From assembly GCA_017853885.1 (NCBI GenBank), contig JAFMIR010000004.1, positions 62,001-126,000 on the forward strand: 64,000 nt of DNA, written 5' to 3'. The position numbers and the translations under genes were made by a program. The stretch is from Prosthecobacter sp. GTDB lineage: Bacteria > Verrucomicrobiota > Verrucomicrobiia > Verrucomicrobiales > Verrucomicrobiaceae. Of this stretch, positions 8,495 to 17,857 are shown piece by piece (the first letter of the stretch is position 1; each line of letters opens with the position of its first letter). Under the pieces are notes generated by a model. It was not told the DNA's origin, searched no databases, and worked only from the letters and a program-made list of their open reading frames with translations.

Positions 8495-8980
8495 TCAACA
8501 AGGCCGGGGTGACCCACTTTCCGTGTGATCTTGCGCCCAGCACCGTGTGCGGTGGTGGCGATAGATGAAGAGGAGTTTGAGATAGAGGCGCACAGCGGTT
8601 TCGGAGATCAGTTTACCCCACCAGGCGCGGCCAAAAGCATAGGTGATGCTGTCGTGCATGAGGCAACCGCCTTCGGCAAGCGGCTCGAAGCGGTGCTCGT
8701 GCACGAATTGCGCAAAGGGGCCTTCGAGCATCTCATCCACCAGCACAGTGGGAGGCTGCACGGTGTGCCAGCGACATTTCCAGCGCATGGGAATGAAACC
8801 CCAATCGCGACAGTGAAACTCGATCAGGTGGTCTTGCTGGGCGGGGCCGTCAGTTTGCAAGCTCACGAGCTTCAGCGTGGGCGGCATAACGTAGACGATG
8901 TTTCTAGGATCACTGTGAAACGCGAACATGATTTCCGCGCTGGCGGCAAGGCGAGTGCTGGCACGAAAGTTGGATGTCAT
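8495..8980 (-). CDS. SRPBCC/START-like ligand-binding domain protein
   Basis: The start MTSNFRASTRLAASAEIMF at 8980 is chosen; the frame stays open far upstream but there it overlaps the RarD-like gene and loses protein character. The 161-residue product is a single helix-grip domain: the N-terminal strand and helix (AEIMFAFHSDPRN), central strands (DHLIEFHCRDWG, RWKCRWHTVQPPTVLVDEML), then FVHEHRFEPLAEGGCLMHD and a long C-terminal helix. Relatives (CoxG and polyketide-cyclase-like groups) bind hydrophobic ligands; none can be named here. It starts 2 bp after the stop of the permease gene on the same strand, so the two are likely translated together. Confidence 0.75.
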   Translation of the reverse strand: MTSNFRASTRLAASAEIMFAFHSDPRNIVYVMPPTLKLVSLQTDGPAQQDHLIEFHCRDWGFIPMRWKCRWHTVQPPTVLVDEMLEGPFAQFVHEHRFEPLAEGGCLMHDSITYAFGRAWWGKLISETAVRLYLKLLFIYRHHRTRCWAQDHTESGSPRPC

Positions 8981-8982
8981 GA

Positions 8983-9882
8983 TCAGGCTTTTATCACGAT
9001 ACGCCGCGCATAGAGAAACAGATGGCCACAGAACAAGACTACGCCGATCCAGATCAGCCCAAAAGACATCAAAGAAGCCACATTGAGCGGTTCGCCATAC
9101 ACAAGCGAGCCTATGAGAAACTGACCGGTGGGCGCGAGGAATTGCAGCACGCCCAACAGCGCGAACGGCAACTCGCGAGCAGCTCGGGCAAAGCCAAGCA
9201 GAGGGACAGTGGTGATGACGCCGAGGCCTAGGATGAGCAGCACATCTAGCGTGGAAGCGGTCCCCCAGATCGCGGATCCCATGTGCTCGCTCCAAATGAG
9301 ATACAACAAAGCCACGGGGATGCCAACGATGGTCTCCATCGCAAGTCCAGGCAGCGACCCGAGCGAAGAGCGACGTCTGGCGAGGCCGTAGAGCGCAAAA
9401 CTGCCCGCTAGTAGCAGGCCGATCCATGGAAAGCGTCCAACGAACACGAGTTGCATCGCCACGCCTGCGGCTGCGGAGACAATGCTGATCTTTTGCAGGT
9501 TTGAAAGATTCTCGCCGAGCCAAAAGCTGCCGATCAACACGTTGAGGAGTGGATTGATGAAGTAGCCTAGGCTGCAATCGAGAATGTGCCCATGCTGTGC
9601 GGCCCAAACAAAGACACCCCAGTTGATTGCCAGCAGGAAGGCGGACCCAACATGGGTTTTGATCAGTTTAAGGCTGCGAAGCGATTGAAGAAAGCCAGCC
9701 CACTCGCCATGCAGTATGAGAAGCGGCAGCACCGTGGCCATGGTCCATACCACCCGCTGCGCCAGTGCCACATCGCTGCCTAAATGGCCAATCTGCCTCC
9801 AATACACCGGCAGCACACCCCATAGACTAAAAGCCATCACAGCACCCATAACAGCAATGCTGGATGGACGGGCAGAGGGCAT
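8983..9882 (-). CDS. rarD: EamA-family permease, RarD type
   Basis: The 299-residue protein has about ten hydrophobic helices in two EamA halves. It begins with the RarD-type segment FSLWGVLPVYWRQI, followed by ALAQRVVWTM and the motif SLGYFINPLLNVLIGSFWLGE in helices 3-4. The second half ends FGLIWIGVVLFC. RarD is named for chloramphenicol sensitivity, but the family generally moves small metabolites, so the substrate is unknown. The SRPBCC gene follows after 2 bp on the same strand and CstA lies 43 bp downstream of this gene's start on the left-transcribed side. Confidence 0.85.
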   Translation of the reverse strand: MPSARPSSIAVMGAVMAFSLWGVLPVYWRQIGHLGSDVALAQRVVWTMATVLPLLILHGEWAGFLQSLRSLKLIKTHVGSAFLLAINWGVFVWAAQHGHILDCSLGYFINPLLNVLIGSFWLGENLSNLQKISIVSAAAGVAMQLVFVGRFPWIGLLLAGSFALYGLARRRSSLGSLPGLAMETIVGIPVALLYLIWSEHMGSAIWGTASTLDVLLILGLGVITTVPLLGFARAARELPFALLGVLQFLAPTGQFLIGSLVYGEPLNVASLMSFGLIWIGVVLFCGHLFLYARRIVIKA

Positions 9883-9925
9883 GAGAGAAAAAGAGGGACG
9901 TTGGATCGCCCATCAAGGCAGTGCC

Positions 9926-11968
9926 TCAAGCCCCTTCTGGCAGCGCCACATACGGATCTTCGGCCAACACGGCTGTCTTTGAGCCGCTGAGAAGCTTGAT
10001 CCACTCCATGAGGCAACCCAGGAAAATGATGGCAACGGCAGAGAGAAAGAAACCCGTTACATACACATCAACCATGAAGTTGAACTTCTGCGCGGTCCAT
10101 TCGGCGATCTGCTTGTCGGTGCCGCCCGCGGCTATTTTGGCAGCAAAGTCGTTCGCAGCAGCCAAGAAGCCCATTTTGGGGTTCGAATCGAAGATCTTGA
10201 TCCATCCGGCACTGAAGGTGGCGGTCATCAAAAACGCGAGCGGAATAGCGGTGACGGCCATGTAGCGAGCTTTGCCCATTTTGATGAGAATCGTTGTGCC
10301 GAGGCAAAAGGCAATCACAGCGAGGAGTTGATTTGCAATGCCAAAGATGGGCCAGAGCGTGTTGATGCCACCAAGCGGATCGACAACGCCTTGATACAGG
10401 AACCAACCCCACGCTCCGACGAGCAGCGCACTGGCAAAAACATTCGCGGGCATGCTGCGCGTGTTGCCAAGCGGTTTCCAGATACCGCCGAGGAAGTCTT
10501 GCAGGATGAATCGCCCGACTCGGGTGCCCGCATCGATGGTTGTGAGGATGAACAGCGCCTCAAACATGATGGCAAAGTGATACCAAAAACTCATCCAGCT
10601 TTCGCCAAAGGCACGGGCGAACATGTGTGCCATCCCGACGGCAAAGGTCGGCGCACCACCGGCGCGGCCAAACATAGTCTTCTCACCGATGTCGGCGGCG
10701 AGCTGGCTCATTCCCTCGACTGTGACAGGAAATCCAGCGGTGGAAATGGTGGCCACGACTTGCTCCGGGGGCATGACCTTGTTGATGCCGGCGTTGATGG
10801 CAAAGTATTCGCCAGGTTGCAGCGCACACGCGGCGACAAGAGCCATCAGGGCGACGAGCATCTCCGTGACCATCGCGCCGTAGGCGATGCTGCGGATGTT
10901 GGATTCGTTATCGAGCAGCTTCGGTGTGGTGCCGGAGGAAATGAGCGCATGGAAGCCTGAGATGGCTCCACAGGCGATGGTGATAAAGACAAACGGGAAT
11001 AAGGTGCCCGCGAAGACGAGGCCGGTGCCATCGATGAACTTGGTGATCTTCGGCATGTGCAGCTCCGGAGCCACCCAGATGACCGCGACAGCCAGAACAG
11101 CGACGGTGCCGATCTTCATGAAGGTGCTGAGGTAGTCACGCGGTGCCAAGAGCATCCAGACCGGCAGCACGGAGGCGGCGAATCCGTAGATCATGATCGC
11201 CCAAGCCTGCCATTCGCCACCATGGTCAAAGTAGTGTTGAAGACCCCATTCGCCGAGCTTGCTGCCGGCCCACACGCTGGCCAGCAGGCCGATGATGCCA
11301 AACAGAGTCACGTTGCGCACGCTGACGCCCATTTTGGTGTGTGCGATACCCATGATGAGGGCAAGTGGGATGGTCATTGCGATGGTGAAAAGGCTCCAAG
11401 GGCTCTCCGCCATGGCTTTGACGACCACAAGACCCAACACAGCAAGCAGGATGGTCATAATGGCGAGAATGGACACCATCGCGACGACGCCGACAATAGG
11501 ATTCACCTCTTCACGAAGCATCTGGCCGACCGATTTGCCACCGCGGCGAATGGAAGCAAACATCACGATGGCGTCATGCACTCCGCCGCCGAGCGTGGCA
11601 CCGATCAAGATCCACAGCATGCCCGGCAGATAACCAAACTGCGCCGCGAGCACCGGTCCGACGAGGGGCCCCGGTCCCGCGATCGCCGCGAAGTGATGGC
11701 CGAAGACGACCCACTTATTCGTCGGCACGAAGTCCTTGCCATCCTGATGAGTCACCGCAGGCGGCGCACGATGTGCATCGAGCACGAGCACCTTGGTCAT
11801 GAGCCACTTGCTGTAAAAGCGATACGCCACGGCAAACGAACACAGACCAGCCACCACAAGCCACAGCGCGTTGATGGTCTCTCCTTTATGTAGCGCGGAG
11901 AAGGCAACCGCGCCGGATCCAAGAGCGGAAATGGTGATCCAGATGAGGATTTGCAGTGGTTTAGGCAT
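9926..11968 (-). CDS. cstA: Carbon starvation protein A, peptide/pyruvate permease
   Basis: MPKPLQILIWITI at 11968 is the likely start, 13 codons inside a longer open frame, because the family begins with a first helix at this point. The 680-residue protein has about 16 or more transmembrane helices. Conserved CstA blocks include FVPTNKWVVFGHHFAAIAG, GPGPLVGPVLAAQFGYLPG and GGGVHDAIVMF. It is an inner-membrane permease linked to peptide or pyruvate uptake under carbon limitation. The last gene unit to its left (rarD, SRPBCC) is on the same strand beyond 43 bp. To its right it is divergent from an HlyD-type adaptor across 116 bp, which must hold both promoters. Confidence 0.93.
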   Translation of the reverse strand: MPKPLQILIWITISALGSGAVAFSALHKGETINALWLVVAGLCSFAVAYRFYSKWLMTKVLVLDAHRAPPAVTHQDGKDFVPTNKWVVFGHHFAAIAGPGPLVGPVLAAQFGYLPGMLWILIGATLGGGVHDAIVMFASIRRGGKSVGQMLREEVNPIVGVVAMVSILAIMTILLAVLGLVVVKAMAESPWSLFTIAMTIPLALIMGIAHTKMGVSVRNVTLFGIIGLLASVWAGSKLGEWGLQHYFDHGGEWQAWAIMIYGFAASVLPVWMLLAPRDYLSTFMKIGTVAVLAVAVIWVAPELHMPKITKFIDGTGLVFAGTLFPFVFITIACGAISGFHALISSGTTPKLLDNESNIRSIAYGAMVTEMLVALMALVAACALQPGEYFAINAGINKVMPPEQVVATISTAGFPVTVEGMSQLAADIGEKTMFGRAGGAPTFAVGMAHMFARAFGESWMSFWYHFAIMFEALFILTTIDAGTRVGRFILQDFLGGIWKPLGNTRSMPANVFASALLVGAWGWFLYQGVVDPLGGINTLWPIFGIANQLLAVIAFCLGTTILIKMGKARYMAVTAIPLAFLMTATFSAGWIKIFDSNPKMGFLAAANDFAAKIAAGGTDKQIAEWTAQKFNFMVDVYVTGFFLSAVAIIFLGCLMEWIKLLSGSKTAVLAEDPYVALPEGA

Positions 11969-12084
11969 AGTAGACACGAGACTAGCGGGAGGCTGCCGAG
12001 GCATCAACCGCGAATCCGGCAGACGAAGCAGCGCGAAATGCCTGTGGCGGCATTGAAGATCGCTTCTAACCTACCCATGCCTTC

Positions 12085-13047
12085 ATGAACCTCGTCTCGC
12101 GCTTTCTCCGCTATTTGACTTTTGCCCTCTGCATCACTGGTGTGGTGATGATGACACAGGTGATGCAAACCATCCACGGCCAAGAGACTAAGATCCCGCC
12201 ACCGCCCGTGGCTCCGCCAGGGAAACATTCGCTGGACGACATCGGAGCGACGGGCATCTTAGAAGCCAAGGACGAAAATGTGGCCATCGGCGTGCCTCTT
12301 CCTGGTTTGGTCAAAAAGGTTCAAGTGAAGGTCAATCAGGTGGTTAAGGTGGGAGAACCTCTACTGCTACTGGATGACCGCGAACTCAGCGCGTCCCTTT
12401 TGAAGCAAAAAGCAGCGGTAGCGGTTGGCGAAGCGAATCTCATCGTGGCCCAGGCGCAACTGGTGAAGGTGCAGGACATGCTCAGCCGCCTTAAATCGGT
12501 GCCGGATCAGCGTGCGATCAGCCAGGATGACTTGCGCAACCGCTCAAATGACGTTGGGGTGGCCAAAGCCCAACAGCAGGCTGCGGAAGCACAGCTTGCC
12601 GCTGCAAGGGCTGATGTGCAGCAAACTGAGCTGCTCATTCAGCGCCTAACAGTGCTTGCCCCGCGTGACGGCACGATTTTGCAGGTGAACATCCGGGCAG
12701 GTGAGTACGCCTCACCTCAAAACAAACTCGCTGCCCTCGTGCTGGGTGACATTGCCACGCTGCATGTTCGAGCCGACGTGGACGAACAAAATGCCATTCA
12801 GGTGCAGGAAGGATCTGCGGCACAGATCTCACTGAAAGGTGATTCAACAAAGAAGTTCGAGGCTAAGTTTGTGCGAGTCGAACCCTATGTGATCCCAAAA
12901 GTTTCACTCACCGGTTCGAGCACTGAGCGAGTGGATACACGCGTTCTTCAGATCATTTACGAACTCGAGCGCGATGAAAAAAACAGTGCAGCAAAGTTCT
13001 ATGTGGGCATGCAGGTAGATGTGAGCATCCCGCGGCGGAAGCCTTGA
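12085..13047 (+). CDS. HlyD/RND-type membrane fusion protein (efflux adaptor)
   Basis: The 320-residue protein has an N-terminal hydrophobic segment (LTFALCITGVVMMTQVM) that anchors or exports it. The first lipoyl half (IGVPLPGLVKKVQVKVNQVV) is followed by a helical coiled coil (about 110-190), the second lipoyl half (LTVLAPRDGTILQVNIRAGE), and beta-barrel and proximal domains. It would bridge an inner-membrane pump to an outer-membrane duct. No permease, ATPase or outer-membrane factor lies beside it: the neighbours are cstA (divergent) and mogA (convergent, 9 bp apart). It is therefore an orphan adaptor whose partner is encoded elsewhere. Confidence 0.85.
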   Translation: MNLVSRFLRYLTFALCITGVVMMTQVMQTIHGQETKIPPPPVAPPGKHSLDDIGATGILEAKDENVAIGVPLPGLVKKVQVKVNQVVKVGEPLLLLDDRELSASLLKQKAAVAVGEANLIVAQAQLVKVQDMLSRLKSVPDQRAISQDDLRNRSNDVGVAKAQQQAAEAQLAAARADVQQTELLIQRLTVLAPRDGTILQVNIRAGEYASPQNKLAALVLGDIATLHVRADVDEQNAIQVQEGSAAQISLKGDSTKKFEAKFVRVEPYVIPKVSLTGSSTERVDTRVLQIIYELERDEKNSAAKFYVGMQVDVSIPRRKP

Positions 13048-13056
13048 ATCAGGCGC

Positions 13057-13533
13057 TCAACAACTCGTCGGCACCTTTTGGGCAAGCTTCACCGCATGCG
13101 GGATCGCTCCGAGCACGAAAGATAGGCAATCGACGGCTCCTTGTGGCTTGCCCGGCAGCGCGATCACCAGGGAACGATCCACCACAGCGGCAAGGCTGCG
13201 GCTGAGGATGGCGTTGGGCGTTAGTTCCAAGGACTTGATGCGCATGATCTCACCGAAGCCGGGAATTTCGACCCGCATGATGCCGCGGATCGCCTCGGGC
13301 GTGACGTCACGTTCGGCGATGCCGGTGCCGCCGGTGGTGAGAATGAGCCCGCAGCCTTGTGCAGAGAAGGAGCGGATGGCGTCCTGAATGCGTTGGAGTT
13401 CATCCGGCACGATAGCCTCCGCCTGAACCGTCCAGCCATGATCCTTTGATGCCATTCTCAACGCAGGTCCGCCGAGGTCTTCGTAAACGCCCTCCGAAGC
13501 GCGATCGGAGATGGTGATGATGCCGACAAGCAT
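13057..13533 (-). CDS. mogA: Molybdopterin adenylyltransferase (MogA/MoaB family)
   Basis: MLVGIITISDRASEGVYED at 13533 is the family-typical start; this start is 1 bp beyond the end of the prc coding region, while an upstream ATG would overlap prc. The 158-residue protein keeps the nucleotide- and molybdopterin-binding motifs: ILTTGGTGIAERDVTPEA and the C-terminal ALPGKPQGA loop. It activates molybdopterin with AMP before molybdenum insertion. It probably sits last in the prc transcript. No other molybdenum-cofactor gene is present in the window. MogA versus MoaB cannot be separated with certainty by eye. Confidence 0.87.
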   Translation of the reverse strand: MLVGIITISDRASEGVYEDLGGPALRMASKDHGWTVQAEAIVPDELQRIQDAIRSFSAQGCGLILTTGGTGIAERDVTPEAIRGIMRVEIPGFGEIMRIKSLELTPNAILSRSLAAVVDRSLVIALPGKPQGAVDCLSFVLGAIPHAVKLAQKVPTSC

Positions 13534-13534
13534 T

Positions 13535-15919
13535 TTACTGTGCCTGTGGCTTGGAGGCAGGAGCGGCAGGTTGCACAGCACCTTTGTCAGCCGTGGTGGG
13601 CTTGCGCTCGAGCTGTATGAGATCGCGAAGGATATGGGTGGTCTCCAATTTCACCGGCTCGATCCCATAAGGGAATTTGGAGCCGTCTGTGACATTTTCC
13701 TCATCCTCATCGTTCTTCTTAGCAGTGCGCATGCCGGTGCTGTCTTCCTTGGTGAAGGTGGATTCGAGAACGAGGTCGGGCTTATCCACATTGTCGAGGG
13801 TCAGGCGATAGACCTTGAAACCGTTACCCTTGAGACGCTCAGCGACCTCCTTGGTTCGTTTGGAACGGTCGTCATTGATCTTGTCACGACGCTGCTCGAC
13901 TTCGATGCGTTCCTTCTCACGTTCGGCAAGATTGAGCGTGACAGTGTTCCTGTCGATGCGCTCCTTGAGACGCTTGGAGTCGTCTTGAATGATCTGGAAC
14001 TCGGGATTGGAGGAGATGCGGCTCTTTACGCTCGCATTGAGCTCTTCGATGGGAAAAGCATCATTTCGCCAAGGGGCAAACTTGCGCGGTGGGATGGTGT
14101 CATAGGGAAGAGGATTCTTCGCAGCACCTTCGCCGATATCGAGAACATCGAGGCGGGATGGAAGATGAATATCCGGAACCACACCTTTGAGCTGAGTAGA
14201 GCCACCAGCAATTCGATAAAATTTCTGGATGGTGACCTTCAGCGAGCCGGCACGGCTCTTTTCACTGAAAAAGGGCATGTAACGCGCCACGTCGAGGATG
14301 GTCTGCACGGTTCCCTTGCCGAAGGTGGAGCTGTCACCCACGATGACCGCACGGCGGTAATCTTGGAGGGCAGCTGCAAGAATCTCGGAAGCAGAGGCGC
14401 TTGCTTTGTTCACAAGCACAATCATGGGGCCGTCATACACAGGCTTTTCAGCCTCGCTGTCCTTCCACGAGATACTGCCGCGCCAATCTTTGGCTTGAAC
14501 AACTGGGCCTGAGGGTACGAAGAGCCCGGTGAGTTTCACAGCTTCTTCAAGCGAACCACCACCATTGTCTCGAAGGTCAAAAACGAGGCCTTGGATGTTT
14601 TCCTTGATGAGACGTCGCAGTAGACGCTCCACATCGGCGCTTGCACTGACGGTGCCGCTTTCCATGTCACCGTAGAAATTGGACAGATTGATCCAGCCGA
14701 GTTTAAGCGGTGCACCCATCTCTGGCGGAGTCTGGAGCAGTTCGGCATTGGCCAGCTTTTCCTTCAGTGGGACCTCAGCTCGAACGATAGAGATGATTTT
14801 CACACCACTGGGATCATCAGCTGGATTGATCTTGAGACGAACCGTGCTGCCAAGCTCGCCACGAATCATGTTCACGACCTTCTGAAGCTTGAGATATTTC
14901 ACATCGACAAATTCGTCATCTCCTTGTGCTACGGCAATGATACGGTCATTGAGCTGGAGGGAGCCTTCTTTATCAGCAGGCCCGCCCACAACGATACCTT
15001 GGATCTCGGCGGCCTCATCCTTCATCCCAAGGAGGGCCCCAATTCCTACAAGCTTGTGTGTCATGTGCTGGTTGAAAGAGTCTCGCTCATCCGTGCTCAT
15101 GTACTCAGTGTGCGGATCATAGGCGGTGGCGAGCGCAGAAAGGAAAAAGTTTACCGTGTCCTCGTTGTCATTCTCATTGGTAATCTCAAGGAGCTTGTCG
15201 TAGTCCTTGATCACGCGTTCCTCGGGCGTCATATCCTTCTCGTCTTTCTCTTTTGAAGAGTTGGCGACATCTTTTTTCGGTTCGGGGATATTCTTAGACT
15301 CTTCCTTTTTTGCTTCGGCTGTGGCATCTTTAGAGTCAGTCTTTTTGGAGGCAGCTTTCTCCGCTTTTTTCTTCTCTTCACGGGCACGGGCGTCGTCAGA
15401 AACTCGCTCCTGCAGCAGGTTTTCTTCGATGATGTCGAGCCACATTGCGTCCGCAGCAGCTTTGTCCTTCGGCCATGGCATCTTGTCACGCTTTAGGTCG
15501 ATGGTGCGGGTGGAGGCGAAAGTGAACTTCTTGCTCTTGAGCGCAGCTTTCACAAAATCCACGCGTTCCTTCACGCGTTGCTTGTAGACATCATAGATCT
15601 CAATAGCGGGGCTGATGTTCCGCATGAGAATGTGGTCATCGAGCGTGGTGTCATACTTCTCGCGGAATCCGTCCACATCGGCCTGGGTAAAGTATTGATG
15701 CCGGAAGTCGAGCATGTCGAGGAAGTTGCCGAGCATGGTTTTCGACATCTCATCATCAAAATCGCTATGCGAGTAGTGATGATTCTGCAGCATGTAGGCC
15801 ACATGCATGGCCACTTGGCCAAAGTTCATGTCAACCGCATGAAGGGTGGGCGCGGCAGGGATGAGCAGCGCAAGGGCGGCTAATGCCGCAACGAAAAGGG
15901 ACGAGTGTTTCGCAATCAT
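13535..15919 (-). CDS. prc: Tail-specific (carboxy-terminal processing) protease, S41 family
   Basis: The start MIAKHSSLFVAALAALALL at 15919 gives a proper signal peptide; the longer frame upstream overlaps the divergent hydrolase gene. The 794-residue periplasmic protease has an N-terminal lid domain (about 35-170), a PDZ domain (about 285-370), and an S41 core (about 400-590) with NKASASASEIL (Ser nucleophile) and FGKGTVQT (Lys535). A long C-terminal DUF3340-like helical region follows. It degrades or trims periplasmic proteins from the C-terminus, as E. coli Prc does. An unusual Lys/Glu-rich insert of about 55 residues (about 175-230) separates the lid from the PDZ domain. mogA follows after 1 bp. 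Confidence 0.93.
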   Translation of the reverse strand: MIAKHSSLFVAALAALALLIPAAPTLHAVDMNFGQVAMHVAYMLQNHHYSHSDFDDEMSKTMLGNFLDMLDFRHQYFTQADVDGFREKYDTTLDDHILMRNISPAIEIYDVYKQRVKERVDFVKAALKSKKFTFASTRTIDLKRDKMPWPKDKAAADAMWLDIIEENLLQERVSDDARAREEKKKAEKAASKKTDSKDATAEAKKEESKNIPEPKKDVANSSKEKDEKDMTPEERVIKDYDKLLEITNENDNEDTVNFFLSALATAYDPHTEYMSTDERDSFNQHMTHKLVGIGALLGMKDEAAEIQGIVVGGPADKEGSLQLNDRIIAVAQGDDEFVDVKYLKLQKVVNMIRGELGSTVRLKINPADDPSGVKIISIVRAEVPLKEKLANAELLQTPPEMGAPLKLGWINLSNFYGDMESGTVSASADVERLLRRLIKENIQGLVFDLRDNGGGSLEEAVKLTGLFVPSGPVVQAKDWRGSISWKDSEAEKPVYDGPMIVLVNKASASASEILAAALQDYRRAVIVGDSSTFGKGTVQTILDVARYMPFFSEKSRAGSLKVTIQKFYRIAGGSTQLKGVVPDIHLPSRLDVLDIGEGAAKNPLPYDTIPPRKFAPWRNDAFPIEELNASVKSRISSNPEFQIIQDDSKRLKERIDRNTVTLNLAEREKERIEVEQRRDKINDDRSKRTKEVAERLKGNGFKVYRLTLDNVDKPDLVLESTFTKEDSTGMRTAKKNDEDEENVTDGSKFPYGIEPVKLETTHILRDLIQLERKPTTADKGAVQPAAPASKPQAQ

Positions 15920-16016
15920 ACTTCCATGGGGGTTAACGGGCAGCGGACTTGGTTTTACTCGGGATTTTGTCTTTTCCGTCTTGAATTGTCCACCGGTTTC
16001 CCGCATTTCGCGGGCC

Positions 16017-16640
16017 ATGGGAGATTTGAAAATTAAAACTTACACCGGCGGCATCGCCGCGACGAACGGCCATCTTTTGAGCTTGCCCGGCGGCACTTTG
16101 CTGGTGGATGCGCCTGAGGGCGTGGCGGAATGGCTGGAGGCGGCTGGGGTGAGGCTGGACACGCTGTTTTTGACCCACCAGCACTTTGATCATGTCTTAG
16201 ACGCTGCTAAAGTGCGTTCAAAACACGGTTGCCGTGTTTATTCTTGGGCTGCCCATTCGGAGCATTTAACCTTGGAGCGGCTTTTCGGGGCTGTGACGGG
16301 CAGCTCGATGGCGGTGACTCCTTTTGGGGTTGATGAAATCGTCGAGGGTAAAAGCTCAGTGGAAGCTTGTGGGGTAACTTGGAAGCTTCTTCATGTGCCC
16401 GGCCACTCGCCCGATAGCGTCTGCTTTGTTTGGGAAGCGGAAAACCTGCTTTTCGCTGGTGACGTGATCTTTCGCGGCAGTATCGGACGCACCGATTTTC
16501 CAGGTGGGTCGATGCACCAGCTGGTGGAGGGTATTCAAAAAAAACTGCTGACGCTGCCAGATGACACACTCGTGTATCCCGGCCATGGCCCCCCGACTAG
16601 CATCGGCGCGGAACGCTTTGAAAACGAATATCTGAGTTAG
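16017..16640 (+). CDS. Metallo-beta-lactamase-fold hydrolase (glyoxalase II-like)
   Basis: MGDLKIKTYTGGIAATNGHL at 16017 is chosen; the frame is open further upstream but that part is antisense to the prc leader. The 207-residue cytoplasmic protein carries the full binuclear zinc set: THQHFDH, HVPGHSPDS, FAGDVIF and YPGHGPP. The size and TLVYPGHGP ending resemble glyoxalase II-like hydrolases rather than RNases of this fold. Substrate is unknown; thioester hydrolysis is the usual activity of such proteins. It is divergent from prc with overlapping 5' regions and convergent with rlmN. Confidence 0.85.
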   Translation: MGDLKIKTYTGGIAATNGHLLSLPGGTLLVDAPEGVAEWLEAAGVRLDTLFLTHQHFDHVLDAAKVRSKHGCRVYSWAAHSEHLTLERLFGAVTGSSMAVTPFGVDEIVEGKSSVEACGVTWKLLHVPGHSPDSVCFVWEAENLLFAGDVIFRGSIGRTDFPGGSMHQLVEGIQKKLLTLPDDTLVYPGHGPPTSIGAERFENEYLS

Positions 16641-16669
16641 TGCCCGGCCAACGGATTGCATGACATGCC

Positions 16670-17806
16670 CTATTCATCAGCTGCATTTCCGCCACCAATC
16701 GTGATCCGCTTCTCCGGAATCGGAGATTCCATGATGCCGTCACTTGTTTCCTGTTTCAGCCTGAGCTGACCGCAGGCTGCTGCGATGTCATGTCCTTTCT
16801 CCCGCCGCAACGTGGCCATCACCCCGCCAGCGATTAATAGCGCCAAAAAAGCCTCCTGCCGCTGTTCGGACGGACGCTTCCACGGCAACCCCTCCACCGT
16901 GTTGTAGGGAATGAGGTTCACCTTCGCATTCACACTGCGTGCCCGCTTCGCAAGTAGACGAGCTTGCTCGATGCTGTCATTTACGTCTTCGATCAAGATG
17001 AACTCGAAGGTGAGAAATTGCTTTCGCTTCGCATTCCAAGCCTCCAGCGCCTCGAAAAGTTCCGCTAGTGGATATTTGCGATTTACCGGCATGATCTGAT
17101 CCCTCACCAAATCGCTCGCTCCGTGCAAAGAAATGGCTAGGCGAATTTGCAGCGGAAAATCCGCCAACTTGTGGATCTGAGGCGCCAATCCGCTGGTGCT
17201 GACTGTCATGTGACGTGCGCCAATACCAATGCCCCAGTCCGCATTCAGAATCTCGATAGCCCTCACAAGATTCGAAAAGTTCGCCAAAGGCTCACCCATG
17301 CCCATGAAAACCAGATTATCGACCCGCTCGCCCGTATACGCCTCCACCTGCACGATCTGCTCTACGATCTCCGCCGCCGTTAGGTTCCGTGTGAAACCCG
17401 CCAGCCCACTGGCACAGAACTTACAGTCATAAGCGCAGCCTACTTGGCTCGACACACACAGTGTCCGTCGATCCGACTTTCCTCCATAAAGCGCCGGATT
17501 CGCTGGGATAAGCACTGTTTCCACATAGCGACCATCGTGTAGTTTGAGCAAAAATTTCCGCGTCGTATCCACCGACCCGCTCACTGTGGCGATGCTCATC
17601 GTGCGCATCACCAACCGTTCCTTCAACTGCTCCCGCAGTGCCTTCGGGAGGTTTGTCATCTCCTCGATGTCCGCCACGCGCCGCGCGAATGTCCACTCCA
17701 TCACCTGCTTCGCACGGAAACCAGCCACTCCCATCTCTTGGATCAAAGCCTCCACTTCTCTCGACGTCATGCCAAGGAGGGATTGCGGTGCTTTCTTTTC
17801 CATCAT
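16670..17806 (-). CDS. rlmN: Dual-specificity 23S rRNA/tRNA adenine-C2 methyltransferase
   Basis: The 378-residue radical-SAM protein has the iron-sulfur cluster motif CAYDCKFC and the following GLAGFTRNL. FMGMGEPLANF, STSGLAP and ISLHGASD complete the RlmN core. The second methyl-carrying cysteine lies in AAACGQL near the C-terminus. RlmN methylates A2503 of 23S rRNA and A37 of some tRNAs, using one cysteine as methyl relay. Two adjacent ATG codons (17804-17806 and 17801-17803) could start it. It stands alone: the aldolase-like gene ends 51 bp upstream on the same strand. Confidence 0.95.
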   Translation of the reverse strand: MMEKKAPQSLLGMTSREVEALIQEMGVAGFRAKQVMEWTFARRVADIEEMTNLPKALREQLKERLVMRTMSIATVSGSVDTTRKFLLKLHDGRYVETVLIPANPALYGGKSDRRTLCVSSQVGCAYDCKFCASGLAGFTRNLTAAEIVEQIVQVEAYTGERVDNLVFMGMGEPLANFSNLVRAIEILNADWGIGIGARHMTVSTSGLAPQIHKLADFPLQIRLAISLHGASDLVRDQIMPVNRKYPLAELFEALEAWNAKRKQFLTFEFILIEDVNDSIEQARLLAKRARSVNAKVNLIPYNTVEGLPWKRPSEQRQEAFLALLIAGGVMATLRREKGHDIAAACGQLRLKQETSDGIMESPIPEKRITIGGGNAADE

Positions 17807-17857
17807 CTCACACTAATGGACGAAAATCGCCGATTGGGAATGCGAGAATTGACATGG

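Noticed and set aside
8981-9607. N-terminal extension of the SRPBCC frame far into the permease gene
   Set aside because: The extended part is antiframe sequence of the RarD-like gene; the domain itself begins at MTSNFRAS (8980), 2 bp after that gene.
13511-14512. Long plus-strand frame opposite prc
   Set aside because: The minus strand encodes a clear S41 protease with catalytic Ser and Lys; the plus frame is its shadow.
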